From the NCBI GenBank assembly GCA_963693315.1, contig OY856188.1:250127394-250191393 (forward strand): DNA of 64,000 bases. The letters run 5' to 3'. This stretch comes from Diogma glabrata (taxonomy: Eukaryota; Arthropoda; Insecta; Diptera; Cylindrotomidae). Below are positions 1 through 12,116 of this stretch, in pieces (position 1 is the stretch's first letter; each line of letters opens with the position of its first letter). The notes under the pieces are model-generated. The model was not told the origin of the DNA and searched no databases. It was given only the letters and a program-made list of their open reading frames with translations. The translations under genes were made by a program, and so were the position numbers.

Positions 1-118
1 GTATTGTTGTTTTTGACATATGTTGATTTGTCATTTTTGTAAAACCGGTTATATCACAAAGCTTAATAATTACTAGTTTAAAACGTCTATATGTTGAGTT
101 TAATAAGTGTATAGCAAA

Positions 119-1251
119 ATGTCGCGATTTGGTAATAAAAATCAACAAGTTATTAGACAAGAAATTCAAAGTATACCACCAGATAACACCCGATAATCAA
201 AATCAAGTGAATGGAAACAGTTTGTTGAATTTTGTGACGAAAAGTTGTATAATATTCATGAGTGAATGAGTGTAGTATAGCTGGTTATTATACTGGAGGA
301 CTACGCATTTAATATGGAAAAGAATAATTTTGAAGATTATAAGGAAAGTGTGGTCAAAGTGGTGTGGAACTCTACTGTTAAGCAGTTACAAGAGATTTAT
401 TACGAAAAATATAAAATAAAATTTAATCCGTTTTCTGATGGAGAATTTGCGAGACCGCCAGAGCTGCACGTGATGCTAAGCGCAAAAAATTACAGAGAGA
501 CCCATTAAAAAGAAAAGTGAGTGCTTCAGCCTTAATCATTGACGAAAACAAAAAAATTATTGAAATGTGGGATGAAAATACCCCAGATGGATTACAGCGT
601 AAATTTTTTCATATATTTTCATATGAACTGGCATTGAAAGGAGGTGAAGGATATTCTGCGTGTATCCAATTTTTCAAAGAAGAAACTTATAATTTCAGAA
701 ACCCAAAGGGTTGGATAGAATATAATCTAATATTCACTAAAACCACACAAGGTGGTTCTAAAAAACTTTCGGATGGTAAATGGTTGATTACAAATTTCGA
801 CATTCCACAAATGTGTCCGGTTCGTTTGTTTAAGAAGTTGATGGAAAAAAAGGGAAATCTTATTCAGACCTACAGATTGTTCTTAACACCAAATCCATAC
901 TGGAGTCAACGCAATTTGAAAGGATGGTACAAGAATAGCCCAGTTGGTAAGAACATTGTATCTTCATGGTTTAAATCAGCAGCCTCTGATATAGGAATTG
1001 ACACTAAAAAAGTAAAAATAACTAATCATTCTGCAAGAGTAACAGCTGTTTCAAATTTGGCCAAGGAAGGAGTTGGTGAACAACAGCTCATTAAAATTAC
1101 TGGGCACAGTAGTAGTCAGTCAATCAAACCTTACTTACAATTGAACGTTGAACATCATCATCAGATGATTGAATCCATGAGGAGAATTTGTAGCGGTTTC
1201 TGCTACTCACGTACTCCGTACTGCAGCGTTATCGTTTATAGGTGTTTTTAA
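119..1251 (+). pseudogene. Broken Crypton-type tyrosine recombinase
   Basis: Relic of a DNA-transposon recombinase of the Crypton/ZMYM-KIAA1958-like tyrosine recombinase group. An ATG at 119 opens a frame that runs to 508 but is cut by in-frame stops at 194, 263 and 278. The frame then shifts by one base near 505-515 and continues from 517 to 1251. The second part carries the catalytic core: a NHSAR motif (H-x-x-R, about residues 168-172 of that part), a TGHSS box (H) and KPYLQLN (candidate tyrosine nucleophile). The usual first arginine in an 'ALRGG'-like motif appears as lysine (ALKGGEG). The CPVRLF motif common in this group is present. Stops plus a frameshift mean it cannot make a full protein. 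No terminal repeats were identified. Family assignment is from remembered motifs, not a search. Confidence 0.72.
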
Positions 1252-1367
1252 CAGGTGTTGTTTGAACGCCAAAACAATATATAAAAACACTAAATATTTG
1301 TTCACAATAAATTTACATATATAAAATATTTCATTTATTTAACATTAGTAAATATTTAATTGTAACA

Positions 1368-2499
1368 TCATAATTTGATTATAAAAAACAATTGTTTTAT
1401 TTGAAATTTACCAACAGAATGCTTAAGTCGGTCCATAGACATCGACATATTTTTTCCGTTTATTTCGATTACATAATATTTTCGCAATCGCCTCATTACT
1501 TTGAATGGGCCCTCATATGGTGGTGATAAACCTGTTTTGATTTTATCCACACGAACAAAAACAAAGTCGCATTCTTCTAATTCTTTAGGAATGTAAATAT
1601 TGTCTTGAGGACCTTTCCGAGTTTCTTTAGGGATAAGGCAGTGCATAGTCTGCTTTAAAATACCGACCAGCGTTGAAAGATCGGATGAATTACCTTCCGA
1701 ATGCATAGTAAGTTCTCCAGCGATCCTAAGGTTTTGTCCGTAGACAAGATCAGCTGTAGTGTATTCAAGATCAGATTTGATATCGACGAGCCAATACCAA
1801 GTAGAACTATTGGGAGTGTGTCACTCCAATTAAAGGTATTACCGTCAGCTGTCTGTGGAACCTTTCCACCGTTCCATTGGCTTTAGGGTTGTAAGCCGTT
1901 GTCTGAATTTTGTGCGTTCCAAGTTAACTCATGAGCTCTTGAAATAACCCAGATTCAAATGGCGCACCTTGATCTGTGGTAATATACAACGGTACTCCAA
2001 AACGAGAGATGTACTGATCGACTAAGGCTTTAGCTACAGTCGTTGCTCGCATATCAACCATCGGAATTGCTTCTGACCATCTAGTAAAAGGGTTGACAGT
2101 GTTTAATATGCATTCATATCCATAAGAATGAGGTTGACGTCCCACGATATCTATATGGATATGATCCAAACGACCGTTTGGTATGTCGAACCTACCGAAT
2201 TCGGTCCGTGTATGACGGCTGATTTTAGATCGTTGACATGCCAGGCATGTTTAGACCAACAACCAACGTCAATATTCATAGATGGCCAAAAGTACCTAGA
2301 AGAAATTAACTTCCGTGAAGCACGAACACCTGGGTGGGACAAATTATGCAAATCGTTAAAAATCTTTCGTTTTAGTTCATCAGGAATATACGGACGAGGT
2401 TTTCCCAAGGTAGTCTCACCAAATTGGCTTATGATCGTGCTCACAAGAAATGAGTTCCAGTTTGAACTTAAAATTTTTTGTCTTTTGAACAACCAATAA
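1368..2499 (-). pseudogene. CsRn1-like integrase part of pol
   Basis: 2492-2151 carries the HHCC-like zinc region (NLSHPGVRASRKLI), but the second Cys pair is altered, so the finger is damaged. 2169-1924 carries the core domain (HIHIDIVG with catalytic D, TTDQGAPFES with second D). The segment with the catalytic E lies between about 1924 and 1706 in broken frames. 1706-1368 encodes the C-terminal tail (YEGPFKVMRRLRKYYVIEI). The frame then runs into unrelated AT-rich sequence. Confidence 0.78.
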
Positions 2500-3322
2500 G
2501 TCCTGCAGTTCTTGTCGGACTCCTGAAGTAGAATGAGTTGAGTTATCCAACCCGGTTAGACAAAGAGCGATTTCCTCAAACGATCGTGATAGTGTATCCG
2601 CCACAACATTCCCTTTTCCTGATATAAGTCTAATATCAGTGGTAAACTGCGCCACATAGTCCAAATGATGAGCCTGTCTAGGACTACGTTCCGTTTTGGA
2701 TGTAATAGCAGTAGTCAGAGGTTTTTGGTCAGTGAACACAATGAACTTTCGACCCTCGATGAAATATCGAAAATGTTTGATCGCAGCAAATATTGCTAAA
2801 AGCTTACGACCGAAAGTAGAATATTTAGTTTCAGCAAGCGAAAACTTGCGAAAGAAAAATGCTAATGGCTGCCAACATTTATCTGCATACTGTTCTAGTA
2901 CTAGGAGCAGTACCTGAAGCATCCGTTTTTAAACAGAAAAATGAGTTCTGTTGTGGATGTGCCAGAAGTGTTGTATGCTCAAGTGCTTGTTTGACAATGT
3001 CAATAGCTGCACTATATTCAACGGGCCAAGAAAATTTCACTTTCTTGCCTTGTTTAATAAGGGCTGCAAGGTGGGTATGAACTGGTGCGAGTAATTCGGC
3101 CAGTTTAGGTATAAACCTATGGCAATATTTAACCATACCCACAAACCGCTGAACCTGTTGAACGGATGTTGGCTGAGGAAATTGTCTAATAGCCAGGATT
3201 CGATCATAAGATGGTAATATGCTATCTGCCGAAATCTCATGGGCTAGACAATTTAGGTAAGGAACAGCAAAAACGCATTTAGACCGCTTGATATTTATAT
3301 CAAAATCAGTAAGTCTTTTCAA
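2416..3322 (-). pseudogene. CsRn1-like RT thumb and RNase H part of pol
   Basis: The frame 3322-2879 holds the RT thumb/connection (QQVQRFVGMVKYCHRFIP) and the start of RNase H (LKTDASGTA, first catalytic D). It then shifts into 2922-2416, which carries FSLAETKYSTFGRKLLAI and FTDQKPL, the second and third RNase H blocks, and ends with VADTLSRS. One frameshift sits near 2900, exactly inside the RNase H core. Confidence 0.8.
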
Positions 3323-4215
3323 AAGAATGCTTAAATTTTTTGGTGTTCATCTGCACTTTACTGGCCACCAAAATATCATCAATGTAAACGAAAACAAAAT
3401 CCAACCCCTTGGTAACTTCGTCCATAAAAGGTTGTAAGGTCTGGGCCGCATTACTCAGACCATAAGGTATTCTAATGAACACGAAAAGACTATATGGGAC
3501 CGTTATTGCAGTTTTGTGTACATCTTCTGCGGATACAGGTATTTGGTGGTAAGCACGTACCAAATCAATTTTTGAAAAATTTTGCGACCTTACAGGTGCA
3601 TTGAAAAATCCTGAATATGGGGAATAGGATACCGATCTGGTACCGTTACCGCATTAAGACGGCGGTAGTCCCCACAGGGTCCCAATCATTTGGTTCTTTT
3701 TTCGTTACGAGATGGAGCGGAGCGATGACGACACATGTGAGGAAGAAGGCTTTATTAGTCCAAGTTGAACCATCTGATCAAACTCATTCTTGGCAATGCT
3801 TTATTTTTCAGGCTTCAGCTGACGTCTAGAAAAAAGAAGGCGTCCTTCTGTGATTATTCGATGTACCACGTTGTGTTTTACTGGGCCGTCATATCTGGGC
3901 TCCATTGTAAGAGAGGAGAACTCTTGGAGAATGGCTCCATATGTTCCATTAATGGTAAACTGTCTCGGTGTTAATGTTTTATCATTCGATAAAATAGTGG
4001 CCACGGTAAGTGATGTTCTGTCATCAAGCAAGCGCTTACGCTTGAGGTCGACAGTAATGCCGAATTTTGAAAGAAAGTCAGCACCAATTATAGGTTTATT
4101 GACTGATGCAACGACAAATGGATGTCGTAATTTACGGTGGAGACCCAGATCGAGACACAGCAATTTAGTACTATAAGTCTTATTGTTAGAACCATTAGCG
4201 GCAGTAAGGACTTAA
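3306..4215 (-). pseudogene. CsRn1-like protease and reverse transcriptase part of pol
   Basis: The protease tail reads CLDLGLHRKLRHPF followed by KPIIGADFLSKFGI (4163-3801), typical of the distal half of a Ty3/gypsy aspartic protease; the catalytic DTG end is not preserved upstream. RT follows in other frames: a [19 protein letters not shown] palm start near 3660, then the catalytic box YIDDIL within 3563-3306. Several frame changes separate these blocks, so no continuous product is possible. Confidence 0.8.
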
Positions 4216-4220
4216 TGTTC

Positions 4221-5236
4221 TATGGTGGGATTACTTCGAATCACTAAACATTCAACAAAAACACTGCCCATATTTTAAAATACATTTATTTATTATTAAA
4301 AAACACTTTACATTGATTACTCGATTAATGTTTGAATGAAAAATTAAATTACGTGCAAAACACCAATGAATACTCCATAACTTATAGATTAGGAGTGTTA
4401 CTGTTGATTGAATTGAGATTATGCACCAGCATCCCTAAGTTGTTATTGGTAGTGATGTAAGATATTTCACATTATTTCTTACATATGTTGGTCATTCCAT
4501 ATAAAATCAACAATGGTTTAAAATTTGACATCTCGGCCATTTTTTGGAAACTGGCTGAGTTAAAGAGCTCAAATTGATTTTAATCTCTTCCGCTCTTCTT
4601 AATATTTCAATCATTTTGGACTCGAAAGTCAAAGTTTTTATGTTTCCAGTTCTTTTCATAGGAACACCAAATAAACAAAAACATTTAGAATCCTGAAATT
4701 CAAAAATATTTGTTCCGTTCATTTAATATGGAATAACCCATATGTACCGGAAATGACGACCTGTGCGACTAGCACCTGTATCCTATTTTTCCAGTTTGAT
4801 TCCTACCTTTTCCTTACCGAAACATTTTTTTCCGAAATTGTTAAAGCACAAATGACATTTTGTTGATCAACCGTATTATCTATCATTCGTTGATTCAAAA
4901 AGTTTATCTGACAATAATTACAAACTGAGAAAAAAAGAACTCGATTTAATTGTTTTGTTAAAATGTAATTCAAAATACCGTTGGTTCAAAGTAATTAGAA
5001 AATCGATAGCGGGATTATGCGATTTGTTATCAATATCAAATAAAATTTGGAAAACAGTTCGTCGTGATTTTTAAATTTAAATGGACGTTCGCTTTGTTTA
5101 TAAGTTAATTTCTTGTTATCAATTTTTTTCAGTTTTGTGTTTTTAAAAAAATATAAAAATATATTTATAATTTAAATTCTATTTATTAAAATAAAAAAGT
5201 TGTGTGAAGTATTTGTTTTGTGTAGTGAAGTTTAAG
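4221..5236. other. Non-coding AT-rich stretch
   Basis: No convincing gene or repeat boundary. A short minus-strand open frame (4722-4507) shows no recognisable motif and is probably chance. Confidence 0.5.
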
Positions 5237-5268
5237 ATGGTGGTCATGGCCTTACGACAGTCTTACAG
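5237..5268 (+). other. Possible tiny first coding exon with splice donor
   Basis: A less AT-rich patch holds ATG at 5237 followed by ten open codons (MVVMALRQSY) and an AG|GTATAG donor after 5268, leaving phase 2. The sense frame meets no stop before the donor. This is only a candidate: no promoter, no downstream partner exon and no family match was seen. Its attraction is that a recursive-splice-like site lies 950 bp downstream on the same strand and the next tens of kilobases are gene-free on the plus strand, as in a long first intron. Confidence 0.2.
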
Positions 5269-7116
5269 GTATAGTTGAGTTTTTTTATTTGACCGGTGAA
5301 AGCCAGATGGACTCCCAAAACTAGATATGGCCGTTACCTGCTGTTGCGGTCGGAAAGTGGACATGGAGACCACTCGATATTTTTTTTAATAGGAAGCATC
5401 TTTTGCTCTTTTTTACTGTTAAATATCATTTGATTTCTACATATTGCCATCTGCATTATACAATTTAACATAAACATGCAAGGTTAAATGTTTAAACGTA
5501 GAAAACACTACCTAGCAACTCAATATAGGATATCTTATTAAACATAATATAATAGAACATTATTTCAGAAACTTACACAAATCTTGAACTATAAAAGTTT
5601 ATATTTTCAAAAAAAAGTTTGACAATGATTAATTTAATCGTTAATTTCCACCAAAATTGTATATTTTTCCATGTATACTGTATTCAAACTCAAATATAAT
5701 GAATGTTTGAATAAATTTGGTAACATCATTCGTGTCTGCTTCCAAAACGATTAAAGCCTTTTTCTGAGAAAAGTTTTCTCATATATTTATCTGTGTGTAA
5801 CAATATTGTATATTTTATGCTCCAAATGTTTCACCATTTAAGATTAATCTGTATCAATTATTTTGGAATAAAAATAAATTATTTAGTATAAGCAAAAATC
5901 AAACCAATTTTATGTTTTTGTATACAAAATATCCTTATATCCATCATTATTTGCGTTGTTGTGTCTTTCTTCTTATGGCTACAGACATTAGTAGCGAACA
6001 GCATTTGGTGGATTTTTGAATTAGGGATTTTTATGTACACAGATTTTAATGTAGAACAGACGATAAAAAATGTTTCAAGAAAAAATCTGAAAATGCTTTA
6101 ATTTGACCATGGAACCTACGAGTGTTGGTCAATCTAAGCAGTCAATCATTTCTACTTTCTGCTAAAACAGATTTTTACCTGAATAATAATTACTAATAAA
6201 ACTTTTCTTTTGTTTTCAGGTGAGTTAATTAGCTCCTAATTTTTTGTTGAATCAACAAACTCAATAGATACACATGATAACGGTAAGCATTGTTAAAAGT
6301 CCTGTTCTATAATGTGAAAATATTTATCTGTAAAGTTTATTGCTCAGGAAGTAATACTATTTACCTTAAAATTTTATACTATACACTTTGCTCGTATTCG
6401 ACAAAATTTTTTAGTTTTAAGATTTATAATGTGACATAAGAACAACTTTTATATGTGGTCGATTTAAGCTTCGTAGTTGTGACTATTTGTCCAATATTAT
6501 CTTAATTATATTGGTTCTGCTTATAGTCATTATCTTTACAAAACTGTCTGACAACCACAGATTACGCACTAAATTTGCACTTTTAGCTCACAATAAAGAG
6601 GAACTAATTGTCAAAGGAAACTAAAAATATTGTCACGTTTTCGTTTCTTCCTTTCCATTGGATTAACTCTGAATTTTATAAAAGAAATGGCGAAATCTTC
6701 TTCTGGATGTAAAACATTGTATCAATTACTTCAGAAACTTCAAAATGGTAGATTGTAGAACTTTCCAGTTATAACCACACCATCCAAAAAAATACTCAAG
6801 TTTTCTATAACACGCAAAACTTTATTAACACTTAAAAATTACAATACTTTTATTTACACGGTTTAATTTCCTTTGTACAGCCTTTCGTTTGCAATTAAAT
6901 TAATTTTCTACGCTACAGCAGTTCAACTTATACTAACGTTCGTTCTGTTTCTGTTACAAGAATTCCTTAAACATAATTTTACTTGCTTTTAGCTTCTTAA
7001 TTATTTGAAGTCGATTTCTTTACAAAGAAAACTCGAAAAATTCTGAGAATAATCGACGTCATTATTTAGAATTATGGAGTTATATTATATATAAGTTATG
7101 GAGAATTCTGATATTA
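5269..7116. other. Non-coding stretch (possible intron)
   Basis: No open frame with a recognisable product on either strand. It holds only the splice-like site described at 6203-6228. Confidence 0.45.
6203..6228 (+). other. Recursive-splice-like ratchet site
   Basis: A pyrimidine-rich run is followed by TTTTCAG directly abutting GTGAGTT, so a good 3' splice site and a good 5' splice site share one point at 6219/6220. This juxtaposition (Yn-N-CAG|GTRAGT) is the signature of zero-length exons used for recursive splicing in long insect introns. A chance match is possible. Confidence 0.35.
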
Positions 7117-8990
7117 TAAGCTTGTCAAAAAAATCAAAAAAATGTTGTCAAGTGTGTCAAAAGAAAGGTTTTTATTTATTTTTTTACCCATTTTTTGGAA
7201 AAAAATAAATTAATTATTTGTATAACATGAAATTTTATTATTCTTATAGAGAATTATGGCATAAGTTTGTCAAAAAATAATGTCAAGTGTGTCAACAAAT
7301 GATTTCATTTATTTTTTAGGCAATGTTTTAAAAAAAAAAATTTCGCTGTTTTTATGACGTAAATGTAATTGAAAATGAAATTGGACATGGAAATTTTTGA
7401 ATTTGTTATAGTTTTTGAAATATTTTTGGAATTTTGAAAACGGTTTGTGTTTTTGATTTTGTAATAATTTTTGCAATATTTTTAGAATTTCGGAAAAAGT
7501 TTAAATATTTGATTTTGTTATAATTTTTGCAATATTTTTAGAATTTTGAAAAAAAAATAGAATTTTTGCTTATTATTTATATTTTATAATATTGAAAAAT
7601 GTTTCGATTTTTGATTTTGTTAGAATTTTTGGAATATTTTTAGAATTTTGCAAAATTTAAAATTTTTGATTTTACTATAATCTTTTGAATTTCGAAAAAA
7701 GTTTCAATTTTTCATAATGTTATAATTATTGCAATATTTTTAGAATTTTGGAAAAAAGTTTGAATTTTTAAGAATTTTGGGAATACTATTGGAATTTAGA
7801 AAAAGTTTATATATTTGATTTCATTCTAATTTTTGGAATATTTTTGGAATTTTGAAAAAAGTTTCATTATTAGATTTTGTTATAATTTTTGCAATAGTTT
7901 TAGAATTTTTGAAAAAAGTTTTAATCTTTGATTTTGTAATAATTTTTAGAATATTTTTAGAATTTTAAAAAAAATTTGATTTAATTCAATTTTTACAAAG
8001 TTTTGGAATTTTGAAAGAAATATGAATTTGTAATATTTTCTCGAAACGCTAAATGGAGAGGTTTTCGAGTAGATTGCTGCTTAAATCATCTTTTCACTAA
8101 ATTATGTTAATTTATGATCTGTTATAATTTTCCGGCAACATATTGATGGTTCGTGTTAGTTTTATATGTTTCGTGTTGTCCAAACCGAATAAAAAATACT
8201 TGTACTTTAACAAAGAGCAAACAGATCAAAAACCTCTCCATTTAGCGCTGCGAGAAAATATTACAAAATCACGTATTCATATTTCTTTCAAAATTTCCAA
8301 AATATTGTTAAAATTAAATAAAATCAAACTTTTTTCAAAATTCCAAAAATATTCCAAAAATTATTACAAAATCAAAGATTAAACTATGTTTAAAAATTCT
8401 GAAAATATTGCAAAAATTATAACAAAATCAGAAATACAAACTTTTTAAAAAATTCCAAAAACATTTCAAGATCTATGACAAATTCAAAAATTTCCATGTC
8501 ACATTTACAACTAAATAAACAGCTAAATTTTTTTTTCCAAAAAATTGACTAAAAAACTGAATTGAAATGAATTGAAAATTGAATTGAAATGAATTTGAAA
8601 TGAATTGAATTGAAATCATTTTTTTTGACATCCATGACAATATTTTTTTGACAAACTTATAATGCATTAAAATTCTTGACAATAATTATATTATGTTCAT
8701 TACATTTCATTTCATGCAAATAACTAATTTTATTATTTGCAAAAAAAAAATGAAAATCATTCTTTTGACACACTTGACATTATTTTTCTGACAAACTTAT
8801 AATACCGTAATAATATAATAATAATAAAATTTCATGTCATACAAATAATTAATTTTATTTTTCCAAAATTCAAATTCAAATTCAATTCAATTCTATTCGT
8901 AATCAGTAAAACGAACGTTTTTTAAGCAAAAAATATGCAAATTTTCTTGTTTTTCCATATAAAACTAATTGATTAATAAAGTCTTTAAGT
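7117..8990. mobile_element. Large AT-rich foldback element (family FB1)
   Basis: Left arm 7117-8070 and right arm about 8210-8990 are imperfect inverted copies. Both outer ends carry CTTGTCAAAAAA / GTGTCAAAAGAA motifs. Both then carry a degenerate tandem array of an about 50-bp unit (TTTTGTTATAATTTTTGCAA, then TTTTTAGAATTTTGAAAAAA). The arms meet at a loop around 8070-8210, flanked by TAAATGGAGAGG on the left and CCTCTCCATTTA on the right. No transposase is present. Pieces of the same sequence recur at 10.64-11.26, 17.76, 23.35-23.85, 28.99-29.35, 57.7-58.2 and 60.1-60.3 kb. Confidence 0.65.
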
Positions 8991-10010
8991 GAGACTCGAC
9001 CATAACTTTAATTGAATTGAAATTGATACAGGTGAGGAATACTTGTTGACAGCCTACGTTCCTATAAAGAACAAAATGTTAAAAAACAATAAACCATATT
9101 GTTTCAAATACCTTAAAGAGGTCAGAAGTTATTGAACATAATATGTTTAAAACTTAACTTTAAAAGTGAATGGTTCACGTCTAATTATGTAATAACAGTA
9201 ATTATGTAATGACATTTTCAAAATAATCTTTGTATGCGGTTTGCTACATAGCTCTTGATCGCAAGCAAACGTCTACTCCGGACTGTTTCAAATACAGTAA
9301 TTTTGACGTTTAAGTTACTTTGGGCTTAAGGCGGCTTTGTCTCGTCGTAATGTGTAGTATCAATAACGATAAGTAGTTTTTCTCTACACCCTCTGCGCTA
9401 CACTATCAACATCTGTGAGCGAATTATCCAAGTTGCACTGGTGAAACTTACAGTGTAGTTTTGAAATTTACACGCATCATCCACCTAGTAATTTAAATAA
9501 GCACACCCTATTTTCATCTAGACCGATCAGAGATCAGTGTGTAAAATGGTATAAACCCGAATGGGGTATTTTACATTCCGCGGGCTCTAACCAGGAATCA
9601 TATTTGATTTGCCTTTTAGAATTAGGATATAACCTATTTGAAAATATCTAAGCTTCCAATATGATCAGGCACAAATAACGTTGCTTCATATAAGCCCTAT
9701 TTTAACTGATTCGGCTCGAAGATTTAAAACCTATTCCAGCTCTATAGTAGTAAATGTTAGATCAGGTCCGGGTAAGGATTTTTTTATTTGTTTTACTTTT
9801 ATCTGAACTGATCCGGTCTTAATCCAACTGTGAGAGGAATATTGACTAGTTTTAGGCCTTACATTTTTGGTGAGACTGCCTGTTTTAATAATAATTTGGA
9901 CTTTTATACGAATAATTATATTACATTACACCGGAAAACTCACAAAATATATGAAAACTGAATCTACGACAAACTAATTTAGGCTTGCAAATCTCTTATC
10001 ATATCACACA
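8991..10010. other. Non-coding, less AT-rich stretch
   Basis: No coding region, repeat arm or RNA gene recognised. Base composition is more even than in its neighbours, so this may be ordinary unique sequence. Confidence 0.4.
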
Positions 10011-10639
10011 GAGAGAAATGTTTGCATATATTATTCGTTGTAGACATAACTTATTCTTATTTTAGTTATATTTTGCTCCTGGATTAAGCAATTCATAAAT
10101 TATGATTTTAGTATTCATATTTTATGATTAATGAAAAAATCATATATTGTACCTATTATTCATAGGAATTTCTTTGAACAACAATTCCTAAATTATGCTT
10201 TATATTCACAAAATATGATTAAGTAAGAATAAAATCTTTAATAGTTGTTCAGAGATTAAGTAAATCTAATCAGAATTTATGAAACTTTACGAACAGTTTC
10301 TGGACAAACATATCACAAAATGTGACTTAATTGCATAGCTTATGCCAAAAGTAATCATACTTTTAGAATTATTTTCTCGGCTTATTCATAAATTATTCAT
10401 ACTTACGGATAATCACAATCATTCTTATTATTCATGAATATATATAATATATTATACCAATAAAAATCATAATTTTAGAATTAAAACGTCATAATTTTAA
10501 TTTTATTAAAAATTTGTTTATTTCAGTATCTAATGGATTAATACAGAAAAATTATTTAAAAATTAAAAACATAAAAAAGAAACTTAATTAAGTAATTAAG
10601 TAATAAAGAACATAAAAATAAAACTATTGTATATTTCTA

Positions 10640-11260
10640 ATTTCTTATAAATATTTTTAGAATTTTGAAATAAGTTTTTATATTTGATTTTATTATAATT
10701 TTTGCAATATTTTTGGAATTTTGAAAAAAGTATCAATTTTTGATTTTGTAATAATTTATGGAATATTTTGAGAATTTGGAAAAAGTTTTTAAAATTTTTG
10801 ATTTTATTCTAACTTTTTTGTCTAAAAGTTTGAATTTTTTATTTTGTTATAATTTTTGCAATATTTTTGGAATTTTGAAAAAAAAATCAATTTTTGATTT
10901 TGTAATAATATTTGGAATATTTTAGAATTTTGATAAAATTTAAATTTTTGATTTTATTATAAGTTTTGAATTTTCAAAAAAGTTGCAAATTTTTGATTTT
11001 ATAATAATTTTTAGAATCGAATTTATAGAATTTTTAGAATTTTAAGAATTTTAAAATATTTTAAATTTTTGAATTTATTATAATTCTTTAGTGCTTTTAG
11101 AATTTTGAAAAAAGTTTAAATTTTTGATTTTGTAATATTCTCTTGAATATTTTTGGAATTTTGAAGCAAGTTGGAATTTTTGATGTTATTAAAATTTCGG
11201 AATCTTGGAGACAGTTCGAATTTTTGATGTTGTTATCATTTTTTAAATCAATTCAATCAG
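10640..11260. repeat. FB1-type AT-rich tandem array
   Basis: About a dozen degenerate copies of the about 50-bp unit seen in 7.4-8.0 kb (GAATTTTGAAAAAAGTTT ... TTTTTGATTTTGTTATAA). Only one orientation is present, so this is a half-element or an array inserted into the surrounding element. Confidence 0.65.
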
Positions 11261-11851
11261 GCCCTTTTTTTGAAAAAATTAAATTTATAATTTGTATACA
11301 TAAAATGTAATTGAACATGAAATTGGTAGTTTACCTTAAACTAGTTTATATGTAAATTATTGAAAATTAATGCTCTGATAACAAATCAAAACCTGTAAAT
11401 AAGAATACATATGTAATTATATTTAATTTATATTTAAATTATAAACTATTTAAAAATTTCTAAACGCCAAACATGCTACTTTACTCGATTTGACTCAAAT
11501 AACTGAATTACTGAAAAAACAACAGCAATTTCATACGATTTTTCAGATACATTAGTTACTTCAGTCAAATCGAACGCGGCTATTATGAACACTAATTAAC
11601 ACAAAATAACAGAAACAACTTTCACATGTTGCCGTTAGTCTAGTTTTTTTTAACCATTAAGATCGTATTGGTTACATGTTTAAAAATACAAAAAAAAATA
11701 AAATTCTTACCTTATCACAATATAAATTGAATACTTTTTTTATTTAAATTTTTCAAAATATTAATTTACTTAACTAAATTTTTTAATATAGTTTAATAAG
11801 AGTGCCGAGTGCCGAGTTGCCGTAGGCTCTTGGCGTAATTCGTTGAATAAT

Positions 11852-12116
11852 ATATTTGTTTAGCACTTGTTTTATACGCACGTTAATATAAATTTTAAAA
11901 AATAAAATAAAAATGTTATTTTATTTCTATGATCATTCAATATACTTCGTCTTTTTAGGACATCCTCAGTAGTAATCTCGGGAGTTTACTCCTGAGGATG
12001 TCCTAAGAAAATGAAATATATTGAGTGATCATAGAAATAAAATTAAATCTTTTGTTTTTACACACTTTTTTAAAATTTATATTAACGTGCGTATAAAACA
12101 AGTGCTAAACAAATAT
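11852..12116. repeat. 265-bp near-perfect palindrome
   Basis: The left end ATATTTGTTTAGCAC (11852-11866) is matched by GTGCTAAACAAATAT (12102-12116). The middle AGGACATCCTCAG (11957-11969) is matched by CTGAGGATGTCCT (11992-12004). Most of the intervening arms pair, leaving a loop of about 22 bases. It could be a small foldback MITE or a hairpin-forming site; no coding content. Confidence 0.75.

Larger units (their letters stand above)
1368..4220 (-). mobile_element. Degenerate Ty3/gypsy (CsRn1-like) pol relic
   Basis: Read on the minus strand, protease, reverse transcriptase, RNase H, integrase and a C-terminal integrase tail occur in normal Ty3/gypsy order over 2.85 kb. The frame changes many times. 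The integrase wording (HIHIDIVG ... FTRWSEAIP) and the protease wording (PIIGADFL) match the CsRn1 clade as I remember it. Upstream of about 4220 the similarity stops: no gag, primer site or LTR was found, so it is truncated at its 5' end and lacks recognisable LTRs. It is an old dead copy; a second fragment of the same type lies at 47.5-48.4 kb on the plus strand. Confidence 0.85.

Noticed and set aside
3617..4176. Plus-strand frames of 69-108 codons
   Set aside because: Antisense shadows of the minus-strand CsRn1-like pol.
8143..8382. 79-codon plus-strand frame
   Set aside because: Lies in the loop and right arm of a foldback element and reads repeat units.
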